Assembly (NCBI RefSeq): GCF_023101085.1
Contig: NZ_CP064703.1
Location: 1,302,001 to 1,366,000 of the forward strand
Direction: 5' to 3'
From: Bradyrhizobium sp. 170
GTDB lineage: Bacteria > Pseudomonadota > Alphaproteobacteria > Rhizobiales > Xanthobacteraceae
Length of the DNA stretch: 64,000 bases
Shown here: in pieces, positions 28,309 through 37,431 of the stretch
How positions within the stretch are numbered: position 1 is the first letter of the stretch
Layout of the letters: every line of letters begins with the position of its first letter
Notes under the pieces: model-generated
The model's database searches: none
What the model saw: the letters and a program-made list of their open reading frames with translations, nothing else
Told to the model about the DNA's origin: nothing
Program-made: the position numbers and the translations under genes

Positions 28309-29118
28309 TCACGGCAGGTTGTTGACCTTGCGCACCCATGCGCGCACGTCGCCCAGCACATCCGGCAGCAACGCCTTGACCTCCTGCACGGTCATGCCGG
28401 GCTTGATCCGGGGATCATAGAGAAGGTTCAGGAGATACTGGTCGTAAATGTCGAAATAGCCCATCGACACATTGTCGTTGAACATGGTCCAGGGCACGCT
28501 CGATGTATCGTTGATCGGTCCCAGCGATTGCAGCAATTCTTCATAGGCGCAGTCGAAGAAGACGAAGTCGCCATTGTCGACGGTGAGGATCACGTCGGAA
28601 TGCTCGATTTCGAACTTCTCGTTCTTGCGAAAGCCCGACAGGCATTGCGGGTCGAGCGAAGATTTAATCTCTTTCGCCCGTTCGCTGCCGTAGAAGGTCG
28701 CAATGGTGCGCTGGAGATCGCGGTCGCGCACCAGCTTGACCTGCACATTGGCGTCTTCGATGGTTTCGGCCATCGCGATGTCGAGGTGCTGAACGCGCGC
28801 GGCGATGTCGGCTACGATTTTCGCGAGCTGCGCCTTGCGGTCGGCCCGGTTGCCGTCGGCAAACACCCGCACCGGCCCGTCATATTTGCGGATGCGGTCG
28901 ACGCGGCCGGCGAGATGATATTCGGCGCCGAACGCGGTCTTCAGAAAGCCCTCGACGATCTCGCTGTCGGTGAAGTTCTTTTTCTCGGTGCGCTGGCGCT
29001 GCGCGATGGCGGGAATGTCCGCGAAGGCCGTGCACGGCAGGAAGATTTCGCTGAGCGCAACGGCGCAGAGGGCGGCCGCGAGCATCCGCAAGTACAGGGA
29101 TCGGCGAGCTGTGCGCAT
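28309..29118 (-). CDS. DUF2927 family exported protein
   Basis: 269 residues from ATG 29118, which gives a proper signal peptide (MRTARRSLYLRMLAAALCAVALSEIFLPCTAFA). The mature part has the DUF2927 pattern: NFTDSEIVEGFLKTAFGAEYHLAGRVDRIRKYDGPVRVF, then SGFRKNEKFEIEHSDVIL and DCAYEELLQSLGP. Probably periplasmic; relatives are sometimes described as metallopeptidase-like but no activity is established. Single gene beside an L,D-transpeptidase gene. Confidence 0.8.
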   Translation of the reverse strand: MRTARRSLYLRMLAAALCAVALSEIFLPCTAFADIPAIAQRQRTEKKNFTDSEIVEGFLKTAFGAEYHLAGRVDRIRKYDGPVRVFADGNRADRKAQLAKIVADIAARVQHLDIAMAETIEDANVQVKLVRDRDLQRTIATFYGSERAKEIKSSLDPQCLSGFRKNEKFEIEHSDVILTVDNGDFVFFDCAYEELLQSLGPINDTSSVPWTMFNDNVSMGYFDIYDQYLLNLLYDPRIKPGMTVQEVKALLPDVLGDVRAWVRKVNNLP

Positions 29119-29206
29119 TGAAATGACGCTGCAGCAATCAGCGCGTGCGTGCAAGGGTTGAAAGCCTCGATCACGCGCCTGCGTGCATGGTCACGCCGGT
29201 TCCGGC

Positions 29207-29803
29207 CTAATTCCTGACGATGACCGGCGTGCCGATGCGGACGCGGCTGTAGAGATCGGTCACGTCCTCATTGGTCATGCGGAAGCATCCGGACGACACT
29301 GCTTGTCCGATCGTCTCGGGCTCGTTGGAGCCGTGGATGCGGTAGAGCGTCGATCCCAGATACATCGCCCGCGCGCCGAGCGGATTGTCGATGCCGCCGC
29401 CCATGTGGCGCGGCAGATCCGGCCGCCGCCGCAGCATCTGGGCGGGCGGCGTCCAGCTCGGCCATTCCTTCTTCGCGGAAATGCGGTGGGTTCCACCCCA
29501 GCGGAAGCCGTCCCGGCCGACACCGATGCCATAGCGAATTGCCTGGCCGTTACCGAGCACGAGATAGAGCCTGCGCTCGGCGGTGCTGATGTAAATCGTG
29601 CCGGGCGCGTAATCGCCGTTAAACATCACGGTCGTGCGCGGGATCGGGCTCGATCCGCTGGGCATGCCGGGTCGGAAGAAACCGGGGCCGCCGCCCATGA
29701 TGTCGCGGGAGTCGTCAAAGAAGAAGAATTGCTGGGCCTGTGCGTGGCCGGCTCCCGCCAGCACCACCACCGCCGCAAACAGAAAAGCAAAAGCCCGGGT
29801 CAT
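29207..29803 (-). CDS. L,D-transpeptidase (YkuD domain)
   Basis: 198 residues. Signal peptide at 1-23 (cut after AQA). The YkuD catalytic domain carries IHGSNEPETIGQAVSSGCFRMTNEDV, with His157 and nucleophile Cys173 in SSGCFRM. It cross-links peptidoglycan stem peptides (3-3 bonds) or anchors lipoproteins in the periplasm. Hyphomicrobiales depend heavily on such enzymes for polar growth (established). A T-rich run and hairpin are not evident after it. Confidence 0.9.
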   Translation of the reverse strand: MTRAFAFLFAAVVVLAGAGHAQAQQFFFFDDSRDIMGGGPGFFRPGMPSGSSPIPRTTVMFNGDYAPGTIYISTAERRLYLVLGNGQAIRYGIGVGRDGFRWGGTHRISAKKEWPSWTPPAQMLRRRPDLPRHMGGGIDNPLGARAMYLGSTLYRIHGSNEPETIGQAVSSGCFRMTNEDVTDLYSRVRIGTPVIVRN

Positions 29804-30026
29804 TTTCTTCCTCGTGAAAAAATCTCAATATGCTGGAGACAGGCCATAATTGCGGCGATCGTGCAAGCAACGAGGCCGTGACTACAGCCATTTTCAAGCA
29901 CCGCGGTTAAAAAAGACAACATCCCCCAAGCGATGGCTGCATTGTTCCCTAAACCTTTGACGAAACGTGTGAACAATGATTGATCGTCAGCGGCTCATAG
30001 AACGAAGCGCGAAGGGGAACGAGACC

Positions 30027-31574
30027 ATGAACGGTGCGGAAAGTCTGGTGCGGACATTGGTCGCGGGCGGCGTGGATGTCTGCTTCACCAATCCCGGCAC
30101 CTCGGAGATGCATTTCGTCGCCGCGCTGGATCGGGTCGAGGGGATGCGCTGCGTGCTCGGCCTGTTCGAGGGCGTGGTGACGGGCGCCGCCGACGGCTAT
30201 TACCGCATGAAGGGCACGCCGGCTTCGACGCTGCTGCATCTCGGCCCCGGCCTCGCCAACGGTCTCGCCAACCTGCACAACGCCAAGAAGGCCAATTCCG
30301 GCATCGTCAATATCGTCGGCCAGCACGCGACCTATCACATCGGCTACAACGCCCCGCTGACCTCCGACATCGAGGGGCTGGCGCGGCCGATGTCCTCCTG
30401 GGTGCGGACCTCGCCGGATGCAAAATCCGTTTCCGCCGATGGCGCTGCCGCGATCGCGGCGGCCAGAAGCGCGCCGGCACAGATCGCAACCCTGATCCTG
30501 CCGGCCGATACCGCCTGGAACGAGGCCGATGGCATCGCGCAGGTTCCGGCCGAAAGCCAGCGCGCCAATTATTCCGCGCAGGCCGTCGACCATGCCGCCA
30601 AGGTGTTGCGCAACGGCGGCGCGTCGACGCTGCTGCTGATGACCGGCAGCGCGCTCACCGAACACGGGCTGGCGCTGGCCGCCCAGATCGCGGGCAAGAC
30701 CGGCTGCAAGGTGATGGGCCAGACCTACAATCCGCGCATGGCGCGCGGCAAGGGCCGGTTCGCGATCGACCGCATCCCTTACGTGATCGAGCAGGCCCTG
30801 CCGATCCTGAAGGATTTCAAGAACATCGTGCTGATCGAGGCCAACGATCCCGTCGCGTTCTTCGCCTATCCGAACAAGCCGAGCATGCTCAAACCCCAGG
30901 GCTGCGAGGTGCACCGCATGACCTCGGGCGCTGAAAATTCCGTCGCTGCGCTGGAAGCGCTGGCTGGCGCGCTTCACGCGCAGCCGGCCGACCGGCAGCC
31001 GCAGAAGCTGGTCGAACTGGCAAAACCGACCGGCGCGCTGACGCATGCCTCGATCGCGCAGGCGATCGCGATGGCGATCCCGGAAAACGCCATCATGGTC
31101 GATGAATCCGTCACCACCGGCCGCGGCTTCTTTCCGCCGACGGCGGCCGCCGCCCCGCACGACTGGCTGCAGAACATGGGCGGCTCGATCGGCTTCTCGA
31201 CCCCGGTCGCGACGGGTGCTGCGGTAGCGTGCCCGGACCGCAAGGTGATCTGCATGGTCGGCGACGGCAGCGCGATGTACACGCTGCAATCGCTGTGGAC
31301 ACAGGCGCGCGAAGGCCTCAACGTCGTCACGATTGTATTTGCAAACAAGATCTACCAGATATTGCGTGGCGAGTTCGACGGCGTCGGCGCCGGCGAGCCG
31401 GGCCAGCGGGCGCTCGACATGCTCAAGATCGACCGCCCGGACCTCGACTTCGTAGCCCTCGCCAAGGGCATGGGTGTGCCGGGCCGCGCGGTCGCCAATG
31501 CCGACGATTTCGTCAAGGCGCTGGCGGAAGCCATCGCCGAACCGGGACCGCGGCTGATCGAAGTGCAGATGTAA
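30027..31574 (+). CDS. Acetolactate synthase-like ThDP-dependent enzyme
   Basis: 515 residues from ATG 30027 (AAGGGGAACGAG upstream). Three ThDP domains: Pyr domain with catalytic Glu48 in GLFEGVVTGAADGYYRM, middle domain, and PP domain with GDGSAMYTLQSLWTQAREG and a downstream Asn in FANKIYQIL. Related to the acetolactate synthase large subunit and benzoylformate decarboxylase but without a small subunit nearby, so it is not clearly biosynthetic. Shorter than AHAS (about 570-600). Substrate unknown; it differs clearly from the decarboxylase at the window start. Confidence 0.82.
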   Translation: MNGAESLVRTLVAGGVDVCFTNPGTSEMHFVAALDRVEGMRCVLGLFEGVVTGAADGYYRMKGTPASTLLHLGPGLANGLANLHNAKKANSGIVNIVGQHATYHIGYNAPLTSDIEGLARPMSSWVRTSPDAKSVSADGAAAIAAARSAPAQIATLILPADTAWNEADGIAQVPAESQRANYSAQAVDHAAKVLRNGGASTLLLMTGSALTEHGLALAAQIAGKTGCKVMGQTYNPRMARGKGRFAIDRIPYVIEQALPILKDFKNIVLIEANDPVAFFAYPNKPSMLKPQGCEVHRMTSGAENSVAALEALAGALHAQPADRQPQKLVELAKPTGALTHASIAQAIAMAIPENAIMVDESVTTGRGFFPPTAAAAPHDWLQNMGGSIGFSTPVATGAAVACPDRKVICMVGDGSAMYTLQSLWTQAREGLNVVTIVFANKIYQILRGEFDGVGAGEPGQRALDMLKIDRPDLDFVALAKGMGVPGRAVANADDFVKALAEAIAEPGPRLIEVQM

Positions 31575-31598
31575 GGCGACGGCTATGTTTTTGATTTG

Positions 31599-31646
31599 AG
31601 CATGATCTTTTCGGAAAACCGGTGCCCACTTTTCCGGATCATGCTC
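31599..31646. repeat. Dispersed extragenic palindrome, family C
   Basis: Inverted arms GAGCATGATC (31599-31608) and GATCATGCTC (31637-31646) around TTTTCGGAAAACCGGTGCCC. This is a common intergenic repeat type in Bradyrhizobium-like genomes, to my knowledge. Seen once here, between the ThDP enzyme and the next start. Confidence 0.75.
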
Positions 31647-31666
31647 TAGCCTTCGTGGGAGGCGTC

Positions 31667-32182
31667 ATGCAGACCGAACTGAACAAGGTCATCACCGCAC
31701 TTCACGAGTTCTATGCGTGCGAAGCCTTTCTGCTCGAAAAGGAGGCCGGCGAGCGCGCGCTGACGCACCGGCTGGCCGTTCAGTTCGAAAAGCAGTTCCC
31801 GGGCTGGGAGATCGATTGCGAATACGACCGGCTGGGCGATCGCACGCTGCGGCTGCCGCACGGAACGATCGTCTCGACCGACGATCACCTCGCCAAATCG
31901 ATCTATCCCGATATCGTGGTGCACCAGCGCGCCATTCCCAATAACCTGCTCGCCGTCGAGGTGCGGAAGTCGGCCAATCATCAGCCGCTCGACCATGACC
32001 AGCACAAGCTGCGGGCGCTGACCGATCCGCATTTGTGGTTCGCCTACTGGATCGGCGTGCTGCTGACGCTGGGCAAGACTCAAGTCACGATGTCGGAAGT
32101 CTATACCAGCGGCGTTCACGACCAGGCTTTGTCCATCTGGTTCGCGGCGCGGCTGAAGGATGCGGGCTTGAGCGCAGGATAG
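31667..32182 (+). CDS. PD-(D/E)XK nuclease-like protein of unknown function
   Basis: 171 residues from ATG 31667, with GGGAGG four bases upstream. The core YPDIVVHQRAIPNNLLAVEVRKSANH resembles the PD-(D/E)XK fold strand pair: Asp82 in PDI, Glu98 in AVEVRK, with Arg100/Lys101 at the usual Lys position. It continues DHDQHKLRALTD and a C-terminal beta sheet. Related uncharacterised proteins carry VIExKKS. Could be a DNA-acting nuclease, or a degenerate member used for binding. It lies 17 bp before a secreted peptidase gene with no obvious shared role. Confidence 0.65.
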   Translation: MQTELNKVITALHEFYACEAFLLEKEAGERALTHRLAVQFEKQFPGWEIDCEYDRLGDRTLRLPHGTIVSTDDHLAKSIYPDIVVHQRAIPNNLLAVEVRKSANHQPLDHDQHKLRALTDPHLWFAYWIGVLLTLGKTQVTMSEVYTSGVHDQALSIWFAARLKDAGLSAG

Positions 32183-32199
32183 CGAACGGAGATTTACTG

Positions 32200-33522
32200 A
32201 TGACACTCACTCGATCGATCCTGGCAATCGCCCTTGTCGCTCTCGCGCAGCACGCGCTGGTGCACGAGGCTCTGGCGCAGGCGGCTCCCGCGCCCGACCT
32301 GGAGGCCATCCTCGCCCATCCCAAAATCGTCAAGACGCTCGACGACATCAAGGCCGATGACGAGCGGACCTTCGCTGAACAGAAGCGCATCACCGAAATT
32401 CCGGCGCCGCCGTTCAAGGAAAAGGTCCGCGCCGAATATTATCAGAAGCGGATGCAGGAGCTCGGCTTCAAGGATGCGGCCATCGACAGCGAAGGCAATG
32501 TGATCGCGCTGCGCAAGGGCAGTGGCGGCGGCCGGCCGAAGCTCGTGGTGTCGGCGCATCTCGACACGGTGTTTCCCGAAGGCACCGACGTCACCGTCAA
32601 GGAGAAGGACGGCGCCATCGTAGCTCCGGGCATCGGCGACGATTCGCGCGGGCTTGCGGTATTGCTGTCGCTGATCAAGGTGATGAACGAAAATCAGATC
32701 GCGACCGTCGGCGACATCATGTTCGTCGGCACGGTCGGCGAGGAGGAGCTGGGCAATCTCCGCGGCGTGAAGGCGCTGTTCCGCGATCATACCGATATCG
32801 ACGGCTTCATCTCGATCGACGGGCTCGGCATCACCCGCGTGGTCAACCAGGCGACCGGCAGCCATCGCTACGAGTTCACCTTCAAGGGCCCCGGCGGGCA
32901 TTCGTTCCAGGAGTTCGGATTGCCGAGCGCGATCCATGCTATGGGCCGGGCGATTGCGAAAATCTCGGAGTTGCAGCCGCCATCCGATCCCAAGACCACG
33001 TTCACCGTCGGCACCGTCAACGGCGGCACCTCGGTCAACGCCATCGCCGCCGAAGCGCGTATGGCTGTCGACATGCGCTCGAACTCGACCGACGAACTGC
33101 TCAAGCTCGAGGCGCGGCTGCTCGACCTCGTCAAGGAGGCGGTGGCGGATGAAAACGCGCGCTGGAAATCCGACAAGATGACGGTGGAGGCAAAACTGAT
33201 CGGCGACCGGCCGGCGGGCATCGTCGCGATGGATTCGCCGATCGTGCAGGCGACCCAGCGCGCGGTTTCGGCCGTCACCCGCGGCCCGCGGCCGACCTTT
33301 GCCGGCTCTTCCACCGATTCCAACATCGCGATGTCGCTCGGCATTCCGGCCGTCACCATCGGCGGCGGCGGGGAGGGCGGCAACTGGCACTCGCGCAACG
33401 AGTGGTACAAGCCGGTTAACGCCTGGTACGGCCCGCAGAATGCGCTGTTGACCGTCCTGATCCTGACCGGGCTCGACGAGGTAACAAAACCGGCGCTCGC
33501 CGTGCGAAAAGCCGCCAAATAG
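32200..33522 (+). CDS. Secreted M20-family peptidase (PepT/CPG2-like)
   Basis: 440 residues from ATG 32200, which starts a signal peptide ([27 protein letters not shown]). Metal-ligand segments of the M20 family appear in order: [26 protein letters not shown] with the bridging Asp, [15 protein letters not shown] with catalytic Glu, the dimerisation domain [20 protein letters not shown], and the final His in [15 protein letters not shown]. Two-zinc aminopeptidase or carboxypeptidase acting on small peptides in the periplasm. Confidence 0.88.
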   Translation: MTLTRSILAIALVALAQHALVHEALAQAAPAPDLEAILAHPKIVKTLDDIKADDERTFAEQKRITEIPAPPFKEKVRAEYYQKRMQELGFKDAAIDSEGNVIALRKGSGGGRPKLVVSAHLDTVFPEGTDVTVKEKDGAIVAPGIGDDSRGLAVLLSLIKVMNENQIATVGDIMFVGTVGEEELGNLRGVKALFRDHTDIDGFISIDGLGITRVVNQATGSHRYEFTFKGPGGHSFQEFGLPSAIHAMGRAIAKISELQPPSDPKTTFTVGTVNGGTSVNAIAAEARMAVDMRSNSTDELLKLEARLLDLVKEAVADENARWKSDKMTVEAKLIGDRPAGIVAMDSPIVQATQRAVSAVTRGPRPTFAGSSTDSNIAMSLGIPAVTIGGGGEGGNWHSRNEWYKPVNAWYGPQNALLTVLILTGLDEVTKPALAVRKAAK

Positions 33523-33557
33523 GGGCCAAAAGGGCCCTCAAAGTCGCGTTTGCCTCG

Positions 33558-33572
33558 TTAACCCGCCGTTAA
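33558..33572 (+). promoter_or_regulatory. Perfect CtrA box
   Basis: TTAA (33558-33561), seven bases, TTAA (33569-33572): the full CtrA consensus TTAA-N7-TTAA known from Caulobacter and its relatives. It lies 96 bp before the small gene at 33668. Confidence 0.75.
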
Positions 33573-33667
33573 CCATGCCCCCGATTGGACAAATTGTCGG
33601 CCAATTGCGGACAAAGCGGTAACCGAACATGGTTCCCCAGTAGTTCTACGTGTGTAGGGGGTGTGGC

Positions 33668-33847
33668 ATGGCGTACAGGATCGTGGCGGAACGCAGGGAC
33701 GAGACCGTCAGGATGGACCGAAGCAGCATGCTGGTGGCGGTTGCCAAAGCGAGGGTCTGGGCCAGCGAGGGGTGGAAAGTCACCATCATCGTCGGCGACG
33801 AAAATGAAATCGCACCGGCCGATGCGCGCCGGCTTTCCTTCGTGTGA
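33668..33847 (+). CDS. Small conserved-looking protein downstream of a CtrA box
   Basis: 59 residues beginning MAYRIVAERRDETVRM; the start has AGGGGGTG just upstream. Composition is that of a small folded alpha/beta protein (SSMLVAVAKARVWASEGWKVTIIVGDE), with no family recognised and no membrane segment. The perfect CtrA box upstream suggests cell-cycle or motility-linked expression (inference). Confidence 0.65.
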   Translation: MAYRIVAERRDETVRMDRSSMLVAVAKARVWASEGWKVTIIVGDENEIAPADARRLSFV

Positions 33848-33962
33848 CGACCGGCGTGTGAAGACCGATCTGGCGGCCTCTGCTGACTGGCCGCCAAAAT
33901 AGAGCGGAACCGGGAACCCGGGCCGACGTTATCTCTGCAGGCAGGCTTTCTGGAGCAATGCC

Positions 33963-34103
33963 ATGCAGTGGCGGTCAGCAAGTACCGGCCCCGACGCGAT
34001 GCGCGGCACCGGCGACGACGAAATCTCCTACGCGACCGGATGGACCATCAGCGGGCTAGCGACGCTGGGCACCATCGTCGCGATCTGGGTGTTTGGGATC
34101 TGA
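33963..34103 (+). CDS. Tiny single-pass membrane protein
   Basis: 46 residues from ATG 33963 (CTGGAG upstream): a polar N terminus (MQWRSASTGPDAMRGTGDDE) then one hydrophobic helix (WTISGLATLGTIVAIWVFGI) and stop. Reads like a genuine small membrane protein but nothing else supports it. Confidence 0.4.
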   Translation: MQWRSASTGPDAMRGTGDDEISYATGWTISGLATLGTIVAIWVFGI

Positions 34104-34104
34104 C

Positions 34105-34306
34105 TTAAGCTTTTCTCTGGACGACCTGCTTGCCGCCGGTCACGAGCAGTACTGCCTTGTATCCGATCTGCAGTTCGACCGCGCCGCCGGCGAGGGTACC
34201 GCGCCGCCGGCGAGGGTGGTGATGGTAATGACGAGGTTCTGAGCGGTCATTTGGCTCTGCATAAATCGGTTCGCGCCCTCGGCCCCCGACCTGAAAATGA
34301 CCCAAG
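34105..34306 (-). pseudogene. Short gene remnant broken by a 20-bp tandem duplication
   Basis: The minus strand encodes MTAQNLVITITTLAGGAV in one frame and ELQIGYKAVLLVTGGKQVVQRKA-stop in another. Between them the 19-bp block ending in GCGAGGGT is repeated (34179-34197 and 34199-34217, period 20 bp). Removing one copy restores a continuous reading frame through both parts. A related ending (GLLVTGGKRVAQR-stop) occurs near 36795-36850. Parent family not recognised. Confidence 0.5.
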
Positions 34307-34402
34307 GTCTTGACTTGGGGCAGGGCAGGCCCATCGCCTCAGATTGAGCCTTCCGGGCTGCCCCAATACTGGTTTCCCTCCAGTGGATTCCCTGACGTGG
34401 AG

Positions 34403-35430
34403 TCAAAGAGCATCCAACATCAAGTCGATTGTCCGCAGGACGTCGACGATTGGAAAGAAGGAGCCGGCAGGTCGCGGAAGTCCGACGACAAATCCAAATC
34501 TAACGGAGCGACAATCGGCCCATCCCTTGTGGAATGCTGTGAATCTGTCAGGCGGCTGAAGCATAATGATTCCGCTGCCGGGTTGCATTGACACTGCTGC
34601 GTGACTGCAATGGCTTCCTTCGATTGACACGAGCAGCTTAGCCGAAAGCAAGGATGTGCTAATGCGGTCTACGCCAGCGTCTATTTCCAGTACCTCAAAT
34701 CCGCGCCGACGAGCGCTTCGATTAAACTGGCTTCATTGTCGATAAGACGGGCCGCGCCCGTGTTCCCTCGTCGGAGATAAACGAGAGATGTTTTCTCCTT
34801 TGGGCCAAAGGTGTTCACGATCCTTGAGTGCAGAATTTCGTAGCGCCTGCGCTTTGAGCTATTCTGCGCGTAATCAGCGGTGATGATTAGGTTCTTGACC
34901 GTAGCACTATCGACGACGATGGACTTCCAGTCCTGGCCGAAGAGTTCTGCGTAAGCTGTTGCGTCGGGATAAGGGATCGGGCCGACGTTTATCCTTGCTT
35001 GCGCTGGCAGCAAGTATTGCACGCAGCCGTCAGCAAGCCAGTGCGCAAAGTATTTTTGAGTGACCATTGATGAAATTAGCGACGCGCATTCGAGACTTCG
35101 AGGGGGCGTCCGCGACTGTTGGCTGGAAATGAAATAGCGAAGCGTTCCAGAGTAAATTGTTCCGTCGATTATCGTGGCATCAGCTATGTGGTAGGCGATT
35201 GTAGCATCGTGAACAGTTTCGACACCGGTCACGGCGCGGATTTGTGCAGGCACGGTAGATTCAGGGATAGAAGCGACGATCCGGTCGATTTGATCGTTCA
35301 TGTAAATCGGACGCGGATGCGCAACTCGTTCGCTTGGGCAAATAATCTCCTGAGCGACGGAGGCCGATTCCAGCGATGCGGGGCCCAGCAACGCCCGTAA
35401 AATATTTCTCTTCAGACGTGCCAATGGCAT
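34403..35430 (-). pseudogene. GT61-family glycosyltransferase disrupted by one frameshift
   Basis: The 35430-34681 frame (249 codons) has the N-terminal half of a DUF563/GT61 glycosyltransferase, with TSLVYLRRGNTGAARLIDNEASLIEAL (the usual YLxRxxxxxRRLxNE region), then stops after ADLRYWK. A different frame continues at once: FEVLEIDAGVDRIS, LLSAKLLVSIEGSHCSHA and IIMLQPPDRFTAFHKGWADC, which is the C-terminal half with the GSH loop and PPxRF motif, to a stop at 34403. One indel near 34690-34700 rejoins them into about 342 residues, normal for the family. Either a decaying gene or a base-call error. Confidence 0.78.
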
Positions 35431-35525
35431 GCAAAAACAAGCTTAAAAAGTGACTTGAGCCCACCGGGTTTCAGAAGTCAATCAACAACAGTGGATGAAT
35501 AAGAGGCATCCTCGTGCCAAGCAAA

Positions 35526-35545
35526 AGACCGCCCGAAGGCGGTCT
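35526..35545 (-). terminator. Rho-independent terminator of the SGNH hydrolase gene
   Basis: Stem AGACCGCC/GGCGGTCT with a 4-nt loop, followed on the minus strand by TTTTG; 24 bp past the SGNH hydrolase stop. Confidence 0.8.
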
Positions 35546-35568
35546 CTGCATTCTGATCGGGCTGGCGA

Positions 35569-36573
35569 TCAGGCAGCGCCAAGCGCGGCTGGCTGTGGGC
35601 GTCGGCGGTAGGCCACGAAGCCAACGCAAGCAAAGCCGACGAACATCATGACCCAGGTGGAGGGTTCGGGAACGCCGGCAACCACGAGGAAGGCGTCGGC
35701 GATCACTGCGTGCGCCGCAGCTGTCGGATGAATGCCGTCCCAATATGCGTAGGTGTTACAGTTCGCAGCGACAACTGCCCCGCAGGCATTGGTCACGTCG
35801 GTAAAACCAAACGCTGCTGGATTGAGTGCGATCGACGTGCCCAGACCGAAAATGTCGAAAGTCGTTACGCCGGACTCGCCCGTCAACTGCGCGGCGAGCG
35901 CGGTGTTCATGCTGGCAGCGAGGAACGTCCCCAATCCGGAAGCGCCTGCCGCCGCAACAGCAGGCGCTAGCCCGAGATTGGGCGTGTTCCAGACGATGAT
36001 GTGCTGCGCACCTGCAGCTTGAAGCGCGTTCACAATCGAACCGACGTTGGCTGCGTATTGAGCTGCCGTTGCCGCCACGGTTGGTCCCGCGCACGCCGGG
36101 CACGCTGCGATTGCGCCAAGCGCTGCTCGGGCATCGTTGCCACCGCCGGCGATGACGTAAAGCGCATTGGCGGAGACGGTGTTGGTGGCCAGGTACTGGT
36201 TGGCCTGGGTGAGCAGGCTGAAAGGAAAGCCGTTGCCGGCTGGACCCGTGGTCGCGCCCCCATACGCGTAACCCGTTCCGCCAAGCAGCGAAGGTTGCAG
36301 CGTTACGCCGAGTTGCGATGCGGCGTTCGATGCCCAAACGGGTCCATTGCTGTAAACCCCGGAGCCGTAGGGCTGACTGGGAACGTAGGTGTTGCCTGAA
36401 ATGGTCTGTCCGGCATTGGTGCCGATCACGACGGCGTTGTTACCAACGTCCGACAGGCTGTCGCCAAAGACAACGAGCGAGTTATATATGCTGGCCGAGG
36501 CCGGCAGGGCCGACAACGAAAAAGCTGTGACGGCAACTAACGGCAAAAACCTGCTGAAGAACGCGTATTTCAT
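35569..36573 (-). CDS. SGNH/GDSL hydrolase with PEP-CTERM sorting tail
   Basis: 334 residues. Signal peptide at 1-27, then SGNH block I FGDSLSDVGNN (nucleophile Ser), block III GGGNDAR (Asn), and block V YWDGIHPTAAAHAVIAD (catalytic Asp/His). The C terminus is VPEPSTWVMMFVGFACVGFVAYRRR: a PEP motif, a hydrophobic helix and an Arg cluster, the PEP-CTERM exosortase signal (family knowledge). So it is an exported esterase or lipase sorted to the surface. No exosortase gene is in the window. Strong terminator downstream. Confidence 0.88.
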   Translation of the reverse strand: MKYAFFSRFLPLVAVTAFSLSALPASASIYNSLVVFGDSLSDVGNNAVVIGTNAGQTISGNTYVPSQPYGSGVYSNGPVWASNAASQLGVTLQPSLLGGTGYAYGGATTGPAGNGFPFSLLTQANQYLATNTVSANALYVIAGGGNDARAALGAIAACPACAGPTVAATAAQYAANVGSIVNALQAAGAQHIIVWNTPNLGLAPAVAAAGASGLGTFLAASMNTALAAQLTGESGVTTFDIFGLGTSIALNPAAFGFTDVTNACGAVVAANCNTYAYWDGIHPTAAAHAVIADAFLVVAGVPEPSTWVMMFVGFACVGFVAYRRRPQPAALGAA

Positions 36574-37431
36574 GAAGTTTCCCTACCCTTTTACTAAACA
36601 CTTCAGCATAGCAACGGGTCGCGCGAGGTGTGTCAACTGCTCAATCACATGTTGCAGCGCATTCATTTTGCTAACAGGCTGGAGCGCGTGGGTCCCACCG
36701 ACTGCGGCAATCCGGTCGTGATCCCGATCCGGAGGGCAGCGCCAGCGCAAAAGTGGAATGGGTTGTCGGAAGCGATCATGCCCCGGCGATCGTTTTCGTT
36801 ATCTCTGCGCAACCCGCTTGCCACCGGTCACGAGTAGGCCTGCCTTGCGCCCGATCAAAAGGCCGAGCACCACCGTCGAACCGCGGCGTTATTTGGTTCT
36901 GCAAGCACGGATATTTTATTGTCGAGTATCCAGCCTCAATCATCGTCTCGCCGCGCAGGCCGATACCGGCCTCCAAATTGGTTCGTTCGCATCGGGTGCG
37001 ATTTCCGCGACCGGCACAATCTCGGGCAGAACGTATCCAGGCCGCCTCGCGTGTCCAGTGCCCATGGCTGGTCATTACAGCGGCCTTGCCGCAGCCGGGC
37101 AATACGCTGAATCGGCTCTTCTAAGATTGCTATGCCAGATTGTAAAACGCCGGAAGGCGGTACTTTTCCTACGCTGCAATGCCGTTCCGGCAGCGGCTGG
37201 GTTGCTGGCAACTCACCCTGCAATCCGCGTCGGAAAATTGCTTGTGCTCGCATTCAGGTTGAGAAATGATTGCTCTACCCTGGGGCGGGCGGCAATCATG
37301 TGGCCGACAAAAGCTGGCTCGTGCGGTTTGTGTCCAAACCTGAAAAGAGCCCCTCCCATCGAAAGATTTATAATTGGCATTCGGCAATTGCACCCACCAA
37401 AGATTTTCTTCTCTCCTATGAGGTATTTGAA
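36574..37431. other. Gene-poor stretch with a small gene fragment
   Basis: 858 bp with no supported complete gene. On the minus strand near 36795-36850 it encodes GLLVTGGKRVAQR then a stop, matching the C-terminal end of the remnant at 34105-34306, so it holds a second decayed copy of the same unknown gene. Short hairpins only otherwise. Confidence 0.5.

Noticed and set aside
30027..31574. Biosynthetic acetolactate synthase (ilvB) for valine/leucine
   Set aside because: At 515 residues it is short for AHAS, no small subunit gene follows, and the PP-domain loop (FANKIYQIL) is unlike IlvB.
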